DNA of 64,000 nt. Source: Tritonibacter multivorans. GTDB lineage: Bacteria > Pseudomonadota > Alphaproteobacteria > Rhodobacterales > Rhodobacteraceae. The notes beneath the pieces were generated by a model. It worked only from the letters and a program-made list of their open reading frames with translations. It had not been told where the DNA came from and searched no databases. Shown here piece by piece: positions 1-9,567 of the stretch. The stretch spans positions 124,001 to 188,000 of the forward strand of contig NZ_CYSD01000039.1 of NCBI RefSeq assembly GCF_001458415.1, in the 5' to 3' direction. How positions within the stretch are numbered: position 1 is the first letter of the stretch; every line of letters starts with the position of its first letter. The translations under genes were made by a program, and so were the position numbers.

Positions 1-420
1 TGCCTCAAGGAAGGCCGACACGGTGGCGTCGCTCAGGAAGCCACGGTCGCGCACCACGCTCAGGGTGAAGCTGCGCAGCGCTTCCAGTTTCGGATCCGCC
101 AGCGGGGTCTCATCACGCAGCGCGTCGATGATCGCCGGATCCACCTTCATCATATGCGCAATGCCGGTGTGGGCGGGCACACAGTAGTGGCATTCGTTTT
201 CCACATTGATGGTCTGCCACACCACGGTCAGCTCTTCTGCATTGAACGAGGTCTTCTGAAACAGCGCGTGGGCCGTCTGGTAGGTTTCCAGCAGTTCCGG
301 GCTTTCCGCCATAACCGAATGCAGACCGGGCAGGCGGCCAAAGGTGGCGATGGAGCGTTCGATCAGCGGTTTGGAGGCTTCTGGGGCGGTTTCAGCGGTG
401 TGGAACGGGAAGTCAGACAT
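1..420 (-). CDS. Carboxymuconolactone decarboxylase / AhpD-like protein (partial)
   Basis: The first 140 codons are present; the 3' end runs off the left edge of the window. The translation contains E-N-E-C-H-Y-C-V-P-A-H with Cys77, Cys80 and His84, the C-x2-C-x3-H redox site of the CMD/AhpD family (alkylhydroperoxidase-type or peroxidase-related proteins). Such proteins reduce peroxides or act in lactone metabolism; the substrate cannot be told here. The ATG at 418-420 is preceded by GGAG about 8 bases upstream. The gene is divergent from a TetR regulator, with two palindromic operators in between, so it is probably the repressor's target. Family assignment is firm; the physiological role is inference. 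Confidence 0.85.
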   Translation of the reverse strand, partial: MSDFPFHTAETAPEASKPLIERSIATFGRLPGLHSVMAESPELLETYQTAHALFQKTSFNAEELTVVWQTINVENECHYCVPAHTGIAHMMKVDPAIIDALRDETPLADPKLEALRSFTLSVVRDRGFLSDATVSAFLEA

Positions 421-482
421 ATCGGAATCTCCGGGGTTAAGCGCCGGGCGGTGTGCTCCGGCTGACAGGGAACTTAGATAGT

Positions 483-523
483 TTGAGCGATCACTCAATG
501 GGATAATTTGAGCGATCACTCAA
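483..523. promoter_or_regulatory. Tandem TetR-type operator
   Basis: Two identical 16-base near-palindromes, TTGAGCGATCACTCAA, lie at 483-498 and 508-523, with starts 25 bases apart, between the divergent CMD-family gene and the TetR gene. Each half site is TTGAG(C/T)GA. Identical spaced palindromes next to a TetR gene are the usual layout of an autoregulatory operator, so both genes are probably repressed from here. Binding is inferred. Confidence 0.7.
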
Positions 524-588
524 ATGTGAAGCGGCGGATTGACGGGCAGGGGGAAGACAGCGGCGGTTTGCTGCCGTAAATAGAAGGT

Positions 589-1179
589 ATGAGCCGTGCC
601 CAACCCTATGACCGCCAGACCGCGATTGATGCTGCCATGACCTTGTTCTGGGAGAAGGGCTATCATGCGACCTCGCTCAAGGATCTGGAGGCGGCGCTGC
701 AGATGAAACCGGGCAGCATCTATGCCGCGTTCAAAAGCAAAGAGGGCCTCTATCTCGAGGCGCTGGCTTATTATGGCGAGAGTTTTGAACAGCGTCTCGG
801 CGCCGTGGCCGAAGTCTCTGACACACCGCTCAAGACGCTGGCCAATTTCATGCGCAGCCAGGTGAAGGCGGATGAAAAGGGCGTTTTGCGGGCCTGTATG
901 GTGGTGAAAACCCTGTTGGATCTACCGCTGGCCGATGGGCCGATTGGCGCCGCCGCGCGGGCGCAATACGACCACACGCGCAACGCCTTTGCCGACCTGT
1001 TCCGCGCCGCCCAAGCGCAGGGGCAATTGGCGGCGGATGCCGACGCCGAGGTGCTGGCCAAACGCTACCAAATGGCGATCACCGCCCTGCGGATCGAAGC
1101 GCAGCGAACCCCGAACGACCCGCTGGTGGCTGAGTTGGCCGAGACGCAGGCAGCGGAGATTGAGGGGCTTGCCGTTTGA
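589..1179 (+). CDS. TetR/AcrR family transcriptional regulator
   Basis: A 196-residue protein with an N-terminal TetR helix-turn-helix at about residues 8-55, including the turn FWEKGYHATSLKDLEAA and the recognition-helix region GSIYAAFKSKEGLY. The C-terminal part is helical and would hold the ligand pocket and dimer interface. The length is normal for the family. A GAAGGT ribosome site sits immediately before the ATG, with rather short spacing. It faces the CMD/AhpD-like gene across a 168-base gap carrying two identical palindromes, so autorepression and control of that neighbour are likely. The inducer is unknown; the partner suggests an electrophile or peroxide, which is speculation. Confidence 0.9.
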   Translation: MSRAQPYDRQTAIDAAMTLFWEKGYHATSLKDLEAALQMKPGSIYAAFKSKEGLYLEALAYYGESFEQRLGAVAEVSDTPLKTLANFMRSQVKADEKGVLRACMVVKTLLDLPLADGPIGAAARAQYDHTRNAFADLFRAAQAQGQLAADADAEVLAKRYQMAITALRIEAQRTPNDPLVAELAETQAAEIEGLAV

Positions 1180-1329
1180 GGGTGGCCTGCGATCTGTTGT
1201 TGGAGGCAAGCCAAAGCCAACAAAGAAAGCAAAATGAAGTGTGACTTGTCGATGGCGCGAAAAGCACTTCGCTGACGGCTCAGGATACTGAAGCCGCCGC
1301 ATTTGCAGCGAAAAGTCATCTTTGTGCCT

Positions 1330-1743
1330 TCAGTGGCTGACGCTGCGCTTTGCGCGAGCGCCTGCTTTTCGAAGCGTAGTCAAAATCCAAACTATGACTC
1401 CGACCCAAATTGCCGCTTCTAAATGAAAGAACATTCGATCCCGTAAGCGCTCTAGTTGGTAGAACTCATCGCAATACTCTTGGCCAATCGGACAAACAGC
1501 GAAGTCTGATAGACCGGCTGCATCCACGGACCAAATGTGGATTCCGAACGGCAACGCAATGACGATCATTTGGACAATAAGCATTGCCGCGAAAAGTCTA
1601 GTGCTTAGTTTCTGGGCTGTTGCCTGACGCACAAGACACCAAATCGCCAGAGCGACCCAAAGCATAGGACCAAGTGCAAGCACAAATATCATGAGTCTCT
1701 TCGTGTCGACCTTTTGGCGGTTAACATAAGCCAAGTTTCGCAA
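1330..1743 (-). CDS. Small AT-rich membrane protein, unknown function
   Basis: A 137-residue protein I do not recognise. It has three hydrophobic segments likely to span the membrane: about residues 17-38 (IFVLALGPMLWVALAIWCLV), 50-70 (FAAMLIVQMIVIALPFGIHI) and 106-125 (FHLEAAIWVGVIVWILTTL). A loop between segments 2 and 3 carries two Cys (CPIGQEYC). Base composition is visibly lower in GC than all neighbours, and the gene is isolated, with imperfectly similar AAGCCGCC...GCAGCGAAA segments on either side (1292-1314, 1801-1829). That suggests recent acquisition. The start is the first ATG at 1743; a later start at Met18 is possible. It could also be a chance ORF in an inserted segment, but the membrane topology favours a gene. 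Confidence 0.55.
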   Translation of the reverse strand: MRNLAYVNRQKVDTKRLMIFVLALGPMLWVALAIWCLVRQATAQKLSTRLFAAMLIVQMIVIALPFGIHIWSVDAAGLSDFAVCPIGQEYCDEFYQLERLRDRMFFHLEAAIWVGVIVWILTTLRKAGARAKRSVSH

Positions 1744-1878
1744 CGATGAAAATCATCATCTTTCAACGAAAGTATCGGCTGTCTTTGCCCTAAATTTCAA
1801 AAGCCGCCATTGGCGCAGCCGCAGCGAAAGAGCGGTTTGTCCGCGACCTGTCATTCAATTTTGAATACCAATGTCGCC

Positions 1879-2478
1879 TCACAGCCCCGCGCGGAGGCGT
1901 TCTAGGCTGCGTTCGTCGACAAATCGCGGGGTGGACTTCATGTAGTCGGCAAAGGCCGCTCCGTATCCCTTCAGGAGCCAGCGTTCCTCGTTCAGGACGA
2001 ACAGGAAATAAAGCGTGAAGAGGACACCCGCCAGACCGATTGTGATCCACGACCCCGCCGCGATGCCCAGACCCACAGTCGCCAGCACCGAGGTCACATA
2101 CTGCGGGTTGCGGGAATAGGCGTACATGCCGCCTGTGACCAGACCGCCCGAGTCGCAATAGGTGTTGTCGAGGCCAAGAAACCGGTACCCCCACAGCGTA
2201 ATGCCAAAGGCCATGACCATGATCGGCACCCCGATCACATAGCGGAGTGGGTGGCCCCAGCCCAACACGGCAATCTCTGTCAGGGCAAAGGCGACCGTGG
2301 CCCCACAGAACAGCCGGAACAGACCAAACGCTAGATGGTGACGCCAGCCGGTGGACGCAGGCCAAAGACCCAGTTCCGGGCGCTTGAGGCTCAGCCCCAG
2401 ATGCGCGGCCAGCGCGACGGCCGATAAAATCGCAAGCGCAAGGCTCAGATCGTGGAGAAGTTCGAAAGACGCCATCAT
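1879..2478 (-). CDS. Isoprenylcysteine carboxyl methyltransferase-like / PEMT-family membrane methyltransferase
   Basis: A membrane protein of 199 residues with about five hydrophobic segments. The C-terminal half has the family fingerprint: Y-x-Y-S-R-N-P-Q-Y (around residue 125), then N-E-E-R-W-L-L-K-G-Y-G-x-x-F-x-x-Y and P-R-F-V. This pattern marks the ICMT / phospholipid methyltransferase superfamily, in which the RNP and EE motifs bind S-adenosylmethionine. Bacterial members methylate small lipophilic substrates that are mostly undefined. I chose the ATG at 2478 (Met-Met-Ala-Ser) because GGAGGG lies 6-9 bases upstream; an in-frame TTG at 2496 is less likely. No operon partner is evident. 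Confidence 0.75.
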   Translation of the reverse strand: MMASFELLHDLSLALAILSAVALAAHLGLSLKRPELGLWPASTGWRHHLAFGLFRLFCGATVAFALTEIAVLGWGHPLRYVIGVPIMVMAFGITLWGYRFLGLDNTYCDSGGLVTGGMYAYSRNPQYVTSVLATVGLGIAAGSWITIGLAGVLFTLYFLFVLNEERWLLKGYGAAFADYMKSTPRFVDERSLERLRAGL

Positions 2479-2628
2479 GCCAATACCCTCCCTCAAGGAC
2501 GCGGCTCTTTGGTTCCACCTACATTAGCAATGTAACAGGAAAGCGGAGCGCGCAAAGATAGGGTGGGTTCACTCCGGGTCACGCTTTGGCGAGGCTTGGG
2601 CGTGGGGCGTGCAAATAGGCAAGAGAGG

Positions 2629-2658
2629 CAAAGAAAAAGGGCCCCATTGGGACCCTTT
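2629..2658 (-). terminator. Rho-independent terminator of the DnaJ-like gene
   Basis: A 10-bp stem (2636-2645 with 2649-2658, one G-T pair) with loop ATT is followed on the minus strand by a T-rich tail (TTTCTTT). It lies 21 bases after the stop of the DnaJ-like gene. Confidence 0.75.
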
Positions 2659-2679
2659 GCGGTTTTGTGCGAGCAGCGC

Positions 2680-3306
2680 TTATTTGAAGCTGCGGCTGTC
2701 CTTGATCTGATCCCAGGCCCAGACCACCTCTTGCAGCTGTTCTTCCTGGCTGCGGTCGCCGCCGTTCATATCCGGGTGCAGGACTTTGATCAGTTTCTTA
2801 TAGGCTTTGCGGATCTCGGCCTTGGTCCAGTCGTCCTTGGCCTCGAGGATTTCCAGTGCGCGACGTTCCGGCGGCGGCAATCGGCGGGTCGAAGCCTGGC
2901 CGTTCTTGCCGGGGTTCTTGGTCGCATTCTGACCCAGAACCTGATGCGGATCCTCAATGCCCAGGCGCGCCCAGGCGCGGGCCTCGGGATCCCCCATGGG
3001 TTTGGTTTCGCGTTCCCAGACCTTGTCCTTTGACTGTTGGGCGTTCATCTCGGCCTCGGTGGTGCCTTCGAAGAAGTTCCATTTCTGGTTGTACTCGCGA
3101 ATGTGATCCTGACAGAACCAGTAGAATTCGTCCAACACGTCGGGCGCCTTGGGCGCGCGGAAAGTTCCGGGCTTGTCACAGCCGGGATGTTCGCATTTGC
3201 GTGTCGACGTGGAAGACGCACCTGTGGTGCTGCGGCGTCCGCGCGGATTTTTCTTCTTCGCGGACTTGATCGACATATCGAAGCCAAAGGGATCGGATTT
3301 GGTCAT
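2680..3306 (-). CDS. DnaJ-class protein with N-terminal Zn-ribbon-like segment and C-terminal J domain
   Basis: A 208-residue protein. The J domain is at the C-terminus (about residues 147-208), with helix RALEILEAKDDWTKAEIRKAYKKLIKVLHPD and the HPD tripeptide that stimulates Hsp70 ATPase. The N-terminal half carries C-E-H-P-G-C near residue 38 and F-C-Q-D-H-I-R-E-Y-N about 27 residues later, a C-x4-C...C-x2-H set that could bind zinc. The DnaJ G/F and central zinc domains are absent. It is divergent from bolA, an arrangement I recall from many alphaproteobacteria. It probably recruits DnaK to a specific client. A terminator follows directly. Confidence 0.88.
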   Translation of the reverse strand: MTKSDPFGFDMSIKSAKKKNPRGRRSTTGASSTSTRKCEHPGCDKPGTFRAPKAPDVLDEFYWFCQDHIREYNQKWNFFEGTTEAEMNAQQSKDKVWERETKPMGDPEARAWARLGIEDPHQVLGQNATKNPGKNGQASTRRLPPPERRALEILEAKDDWTKAEIRKAYKKLIKVLHPDMNGGDRSQEEQLQEVVWAWDQIKDSRSFK

Positions 3307-3421
3307 GCGGGGGCACCTTCTAGACGCACTGTTCGACTCGGATGCAGCAGTTTAATCTAACACTCCAGAGATAAAAGGGGGGCGGGAAAAGAATTATGAA
3401 CAACAAGCGGAGAATTGCAGG

Positions 3422-3676
3422 ATGAGCGTCAAAGCAGAGATCGAAGCAGCGCTGAAAGACGCGTTTAACCCCAGCCGGTTAGAGGTTGTCGATGACAGTG
3501 ACAGCCACCGCGGGCATGCTGGTCACGACGGTCATGGTGAAAGCCATTTTAACGTTCTGATCCGGGCCGAGGCCTTCGGACCAATGAACCGCGTGGCACG
3601 GCATCGTGCTGTGCACAAAGCGCTCGGCGATATTGTTGCCCGCATCCATGCGCTGGCGCTCGATATTGACGCCTGA
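3422..3676 (+). CDS. BolA family protein
   Basis: An 84-residue protein with the BolA fold: N-terminal helix MSVKAEIEAALKDAFNP, central SHFNVLIRAEAFGPMNRVARHRAVHKALGDI, and the conserved R-x-x-x-H motif. The linker is rich in His and Asp (SDSHRGHAGHDGHGESH), which may contribute metal or Fe-S ligands. BolA proteins pair with monothiol glutaredoxins to handle [2Fe-2S] clusters and some act in transcription control. The ATG has GGAG about 10 bases upstream. The gene is divergent from the DnaJ-like gene and converges on the DUF4177 gene across a shared hairpin. Confidence 0.9.
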   Translation: MSVKAEIEAALKDAFNPSRLEVVDDSDSHRGHAGHDGHGESHFNVLIRAEAFGPMNRVARHRAVHKALGDIVARIHALALDIDA

Positions 3677-3693
3677 GTCGCACGCGACCAGAG

Positions 3694-3729
3694 AGAACCA
3701 GAGGGCGTTTAGCCGTCCTCTGGTTCTTT
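3694..3729. terminator. Bidirectional terminator between bolA and the DUF4177 gene
   Basis: A perfect 11-bp stem (3694-3704 with 3717-3727) with a 12-base loop and a short T-tract on both strands. It overlaps the last codons of the minus-strand DUF4177 gene, so it can end both convergent transcripts. Confidence 0.7.
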
Positions 3730-4281
3730 GAGCGGGTTCTTGAGGCCCGCCCGCTGTTTCAGCGCGGCCGTGAGGCCAGAGACAGGACTCAGTTCTTCCA
3801 CACCATCGTCCGAGATCATTTTACGCGCGCCTGCACCGGGGATGGCCACAGCTTCTGGTGGTGCCTCAGGGTCGCCGGCAATGGCGGTGAGCGGCGGTTC
3901 AGGCGCGGGTGATGGCGTCGCAGGCGCCGCCGCGACGGGGGGCGCGGCCTCTGCTGCTGCGCGTGCTGTCGCGGTTGCACTGGCCGCGGCTGCCACGGAG
4001 GGCACTGTTTCGCTGGGGGCGGCAGGGGCCTCTGCGGGGGCTGCAGTGTGGAGGGCACGGCGAAACACCAGCAGGTTACGCCAATTGGTTTTCGATCCGG
4101 TCAGGCCAGAGCGTTCTTCGCTGGGCAACATTTCAGCGCGTTGAAATTCCCAACCTTCAACAGCCATTTCGTTCAAGATGGCCTCAACCCCATTGGCAAA
4201 GCGGTCCTCGGGGGTTTTGACGCCCTTGGCTTTCTTGCCCTTATTGGGGGCGGGAATGACTTTGTACTCAAACGCTTGCAT
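3709..4281 (-). CDS. DUF4177 domain protein with Ala/Pro-rich tail
   Basis: A 190-residue protein. Residues 1-77 (MQAFEYKVIPAPNKG...GWEFQRAEMLPSEERS...LLVFRR) match the DUF4177 pattern: short beta strands around VEAILNEMAVEGWEF. From about 80 to 150 the sequence is low-complexity Ala/Pro/Glu (A-P-A-E-A-P-A-A-P), likely disordered, ending in a short conserved-looking tail (KMISDDGVEELSPVSGLTAALKQRAGLKNPLKEP). The function of DUF4177 proteins is unknown. The gene is monocistronic, between the gatB terminator and the bolA-facing hairpin. Confidence 0.8.
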   Translation of the reverse strand: MQAFEYKVIPAPNKGKKAKGVKTPEDRFANGVEAILNEMAVEGWEFQRAEMLPSEERSGLTGSKTNWRNLLVFRRALHTAAPAEAPAAPSETVPSVAAAASATATARAAAEAAPPVAAAPATPSPAPEPPLTAIAGDPEAPPEAVAIPGAGARKMISDDGVEELSPVSGLTAALKQRAGLKNPLKEPEDG

Positions 4282-4368
4282 GGGGTTCTCCTCGCAGGGT
4301 CAGAGAGATGATTTAGCAATTGGGGCCCCGCCGTCAAGCAAACCCGCACAATTGCAGCACGGCACAGG

Positions 4369-4398
4369 AAAAAGGGTGACCGTGCGGGCCACCCTTTT
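4369..4398 (-). terminator. Terminator of gatB
   Basis: An inverted repeat with 9-bp arms AAAAGGGTG (4370-4378) and CACCCTTTT (4390-4398), ending in a T-run on the minus strand, 27 bases beyond the gatB stop. Confidence 0.7.
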
Positions 4399-4424
4399 GC
4401 GATCTTTTGAGGACGTTGCGGCTG

Positions 4425-5936
<1,512 letters not shown>

Positions 5937-6065
5937 GGTCCACCGTCATCCTTTGATCCAATTGTTCCCTGCGTTCTAGGCGTCAAGGCGGACAGGGGCA
6001 AGAGGGCAAAGACCCATGGGCCGCCTCATGGGGTGTGCGGTCGGCTGATTTGCCCGGGCGTCCAG

Positions 6066-6109
6066 CTTCTTTTGGCCCAAATACTCCGGAGCGCGAGGCA
6101 GCGCCTCGC
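6066..6109 (+). repeat. Dispersed stem-loop repeat, copy A
   Basis: Begins CTTCTTTTGGCCCAAATACT and ends in a perfect 7-bp stem, GCGAGGC, loop AGC, GCCTCGC. It shares the plan of copies at 23671, 50075 and 57293: a (TTCAT)CTTTTT tract, AAATA(T/C)(C/T)CC, then a GC-rich stem-loop. It sits in the gap between gatB and the binding-protein gene. Confidence 0.6.
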
Positions 6110-6111
6110 AT

Positions 6112-6141
6112 AAAAAACGGCCCCCAAACAGGAGGCCGCCA
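6112..6141 (-). terminator. Terminator of the orphan binding-protein gene
   Basis: On the minus strand an arm CGGCCTC pairs with GGGGCCG (one G-T pair) across a short loop and is followed by TTTTTT. It starts about 20 bases after the stop of the binding-protein gene. Confidence 0.75.
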
Positions 6142-6160
6142 TTTGGATGTGAGGATTCCA

Positions 6161-6880
6161 TCAGTTCAGGTATTTTGCGAGCACCGCGTCATAGGTGCCG
6201 TCGGCGCGCATTTCGTCCAGCGCGGCGGCCAGTTTGGCAGCAATCTCGGGATCAAAGTCGAGGTTAGACGCCAGCCAGTTGCTGGTGGTGCGCTGCGGCG
6301 CGCCAAAGACCAGCGAAGATGGGTCGAAGCCTTCGGATTTGAAAACATAGGCGGCGCGCTGGTCCAGCGTATACCACGCGTCCACTCGGTCATGTTCCAG
6401 CAGACGGGCGGCGGTGGCGGTGTCTTTGGTATGCTGCGCATTGGCGACGCCGTTTTCATCCAGTCGACGCTCGCGCGGGGTTCCGCCCATCACGGCAACA
6501 CGGCCCAGTGCTGCGCCCGCCTCAAAACTGTCGACAGAGTCTGAAGTAGTTACAAAAACTTCGTTCGGTGCTGCCATTTCCACAACCCAACCATAAAGCG
6601 GTTCGCGTTTTTGGGTGCGGGTGGCTGTGAACAGCAGCGAATTGGGGGTTTTCTGCACGGTCATCTGCGCGCGTTTCCATGGCAGATATTCGATTTTCAG
6701 GTCAACGCCCGCGCGGTTTGCCATTTCGGTCAACAGCTCGTGGCTGATGCCGGGGTTCGGCGCTTCGGCGCCAATGGTATAGGGCGGCAGTTCGCCGGTG
6801 TAGGCGGTGATGGTGGCAGCGTGCAGTTGCGGAGTGGTCAGACCCAGCGTGAAGGCCAGGCTCAGAAGTAGACGGTTCAT
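6161..6880 (-). CDS. Periplasmic solute-binding protein, family 3-like (orphan)
   Basis: A 239-residue exported protein. The signal peptide is residues 1-21 (MNRLLLSLAFTLGLTTPQLHA). The mature part has the family-3 binding-protein pattern: ITAYTGELPPYTIG at the N-terminus, GISHELLTEMANRAGVDLKIEYLPWKRA, a mid-protein GRVAVMGGTPRERRLDENG, and a C-terminal LAAALDEMRADGTYDAVLAKYL. No permease or ATPase gene is adjacent, so it is either an orphan receptor for a remote ABC transporter or a sensor-type binding protein. Family 3 usually binds polar amino acids or small organic anions; the ligand is unknown. A terminator follows the gene. Confidence 0.85.
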   Translation of the reverse strand: MNRLLLSLAFTLGLTTPQLHAATITAYTGELPPYTIGAEAPNPGISHELLTEMANRAGVDLKIEYLPWKRAQMTVQKTPNSLLFTATRTQKREPLYGWVVEMAAPNEVFVTTSDSVDSFEAGAALGRVAVMGGTPRERRLDENGVANAQHTKDTATAARLLEHDRVDAWYTLDQRAAYVFKSEGFDPSSLVFGAPQRTTSNWLASNLDFDPEIAAKLAAALDEMRADGTYDAVLAKYLN

Positions 6881-7138
6881 GTGAAGGGGTCCCTTCGGAA
6901 ATGGGTTTCAGCAAAAGGGCGTTGGAGAGCGCCTTTCTGCTGGTCTTAAGTTTCCAAACTTTCCGCTGAGTTAACGTAGGGGCAACTGTGGCGCATTCGA
7001 TCTACTTTCCATAGTTTTGCGCCATTTTACGCTGCTCGGTTGGAGCGTGTGGCTTTCTTCTTGGCCAAGCCTCGGCGTCAGTTTATGTCCATTGAACCCC
7101 GGTGTTTTTCCGGGAGTGCGCTATTGCAGGAGAAGATA

Positions 7139-9517
7139 TTGAGCCAGACCGCCCAGACCGCCCAAACCCCGCAACGCATTTTGCGCACCATTGCGCAGGA
7201 CATCAGCGCCGAGGCCAAGCAGGTCGCCGCCGCGGTTGATCTTTTGGATGGCGGCGCAACGGTTCCCTTTGTGGCACGGTATCGGAAAGAGGCCACCGGC
7301 GGTCTGGATGACACACAGCTGCGGGTGCTGTCGGAACGGCTGGCCTATTTGCGCGAACTGGAGGCCCGCCGGGCCACGATCCTCGACAGTATTAAATCCC
7401 AGGACAAGCTGACCGATGCGCTGGCCAAGGCAATTGCGGGCGCAGAGACCAAGGCGCAGCTGGAAGACATCTATCTGCCTTACAAAAAGAAACGCCGGAC
7501 CAAGGCGATGATTGCCCGCGAAAACGGGCTGGAGCCGCTGCTCGACCAAATCCTATCTGACCGGTCGGTAATCCCTGAGGTGCTGGCGGGTAGCTTCCTG
7601 ACAAATGCGGTTGAGACCCCCAAAGACGCGCTGAATGGCGCGCGTGATATTCTGACCGAACGGCTGTGTGAAAGCGCGCCCCTTCTGGGGCGGTTGCGCA
7701 GTTACATGAAGTCCGAGGCACAGTTCACCGCGCGGGTGATCGAGGGCAAGGAACAGGACGGCGCGAAATTCGCCGACTACTTTGCCCATTCTGAGACTTG
7801 GAAAGACATGCCCTCGCACCGGGCCCTGGCCATGCTGCGAGGGGCAAACGAAGGTATATTGGCCCTTGATATTGCCCCGCCGGGCGAAGAAGGCGCGGAG
7901 CGCGCCGAAACAATGGTCGCCGCCGAACTGTCCCTGCGCGGGCAGGGGGCGGCAGACCAATGGTTGCGCAAGGTGGCTGGTTGGACCTGGCGGGTGAAAC
8001 TGTCGATGTCGATGATGGTAGAACTGATGAGCGACCTGCGGCTGCGCGCACAGGAAGAGGCCATTCAGGTCTTTGCCCGTAACCTCAAGGACCTCTTGTT
8101 TGCCGCGCCTGCAGGGGCGCGTCCGACGCTTGGGTTGGATCCGGGCATTCGCACCGGCGTCAAAGCGGCTGTCGTCGATGCAACGGGCAAGGTTCTGGCC
8201 ACAGAAACACTCTATCCTTTCCAGCCCAAGAACGACCTGCGCGGCGCTCAGACCTCTATTGCGCGGTTGATCAAGGCGCATGGGATCGAACTGGTGGCCA
8301 TCGGCAATGGCACTGCCAGCCGCGAAACCGAACGGATGGTGGGCGAGGTGCTGGGCGCGCTGCCTGCGGGGATCAAAGCCCCAACCAAAGTGGTGGTCTC
8401 AGAGGCGGGCGCGTCGGTCTATTCCGCCTCCGAACTTGCCGCGCGCGAATTCCCCGATCTGGACGTCAGCCTGCGCGGCGCCGTGTCAATCGCCCGCCGT
8501 CTACAGGACCCGCTGGCGGAGCTGGTCAAAATTGACCCCAAAAGCATTGGCGTCGGCCAGTATCAGCATGATGTCGACCAGCACAAGCTGACCAAATCGC
8601 TGGAAGCCGTGATCGAAGACGTGGTGAACGCGGTTGGGGTGGACCTCAATATGGCCTCGGCCCCTTTGTTGGCGCATGTTTCGGGGCTTGGGCCGGGTCT
8701 GGCCGAAGCCATTGTCGCGCATCGTGACAGCAATGGCGCGTTCGCATCGCGTCGCGAGCTTCTGAAGGTCGCGCGCCTTGGCCCCAAGGCGTTTGAGCAA
8801 TGCGCGGGATTTCTGCGGATCCGCGATGGTAAGGAACCGCTGGATGCCTCGGCTGTACACCCGGAATCTTATGCCGTCGCGCGGCAGGTGGTGAAGGCCT
8901 GCGGGCGGGACATTCGCCAGATCATGGGGGCAGAGGGCGCGCTGAACACTCTGCGCGCGCAGGATTTTGTCAGCGCCGAGGTCGGCCTGCCCACGGTACG
9001 CGATATTTTTGAGGAACTGGAAAAACCCGGCCGCGACCCGCGTCCCAGTTTCCAGACGGCAAGTTTCACGGATGGCGTGGAAGAGATCACGGATTTGAAG
9101 CCCGGCATGGTCTTGGAAGGCACGGTCACGAATGTTGCAGCCTTTGGCGCCTTTGTGGACGTTGGCGTCCACCAGGACGGGCTGGTGCATGTCAGCCAAT
9201 TGGCCGACCGTTTTGTCAAAGATCCTCATGAGGTGGTGAAAACCGGTCAGGTGGTCAAAGTCACCGTGACCGAAGTGGACGTGCCGCGCAAACGCATTGG
9301 TCTGACAATGAGGAAAGATGGGGGGGGCTCTGCCAAAGATCAGCGGCGCGAACAAGGCCGCGACACCCCACGTGGCGGTCCCAAAGGCGCTGGGCGCAAC
9401 CAACCGTCACGCGGTCAGGGGGGGCAGCCACCGCGCAAGGGCGGCCAGACCACCCTGAAGCAAGACAGCCCCGGCGCGCTGGGGGCGGCCTTGATGGATG
9501 CGTTCAAGAAGAAATGA
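7139..9517 (+). CDS. tex: Tex family RNA-binding transcription accessory protein
   Basis: Tex, 792 residues from the chosen start. Order of domains: N-terminal helical Tex domain ([13 protein letters not shown]...[17 protein letters not shown]), YqgF-like RNase-H fold ([21 protein letters not shown], about residue 330), helix-hairpin-helix repeats ([20 protein letters not shown]...[19 protein letters not shown]) and a C-terminal S1 domain ([29 protein letters not shown]) followed by a basic, Gly/Gln-rich tail. Tex binds nucleic acid and affects transcription and stress survival. I prefer the TTG at 7139 because AGGAGA lies 5 bases upstream and it fits family length; an upstream ATG at 7040 would add 33 unlikely residues. 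Confidence 0.93.
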   Translation: MSQTAQTAQTPQRILRTIAQDISAEAKQVAAAVDLLDGGATVPFVARYRKEATGGLDDTQLRVLSERLAYLRELEARRATILDSIKSQDKLTDALAKAIAGAETKAQLEDIYLPYKKKRRTKAMIARENGLEPLLDQILSDRSVIPEVLAGSFLTNAVETPKDALNGARDILTERLCESAPLLGRLRSYMKSEAQFTARVIEGKEQDGAKFADYFAHSETWKDMPSHRALAMLRGANEGILALDIAPPGEEGAERAETMVAAELSLRGQGAADQWLRKVAGWTWRVKLSMSMMVELMSDLRLRAQEEAIQVFARNLKDLLFAAPAGARPTLGLDPGIRTGVKAAVVDATGKVLATETLYPFQPKNDLRGAQTSIARLIKAHGIELVAIGNGTASRETERMVGEVLGALPAGIKAPTKVVVSEAGASVYSASELAAREFPDLDVSLRGAVSIARRLQDPLAELVKIDPKSIGVGQYQHDVDQHKLTKSLEAVIEDVVNAVGVDLNMASAPLLAHVSGLGPGLAEAIVAHRDSNGAFASRRELLKVARLGPKAFEQCAGFLRIRDGKEPLDASAVHPESYAVARQVVKACGRDIRQIMGAEGALNTLRAQDFVSAEVGLPTVRDIFEELEKPGRDPRPSFQTASFTDGVEEITDLKPGMVLEGTVTNVAAFGAFVDVGVHQDGLVHVSQLADRFVKDPHEVVKTGQVVKVTVTEVDVPRKRIGLTMRKDGGGSAKDQRREQGRDTPRGGPKGAGRNQPSRGQGGQPPRKGGQTTLKQDSPGALGAALMDAFKKK

Positions 9518-9518
9518 C

Positions 9519-9543
9519 AAAGGGGGCCAACGGCCCCCTTCTG
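9519..9543. terminator. Terminator after tex
   Basis: A stem of GGGGGCC (9522-9528) and GGCCCCC (9532-9538), flanked by AA and TT, lies directly after the tex stop and before the convergent gene. It is probably used from both sides. Confidence 0.7.
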
Positions 9544-9567
9544 CGGTTTGCATATGGCGCGGCGCGT

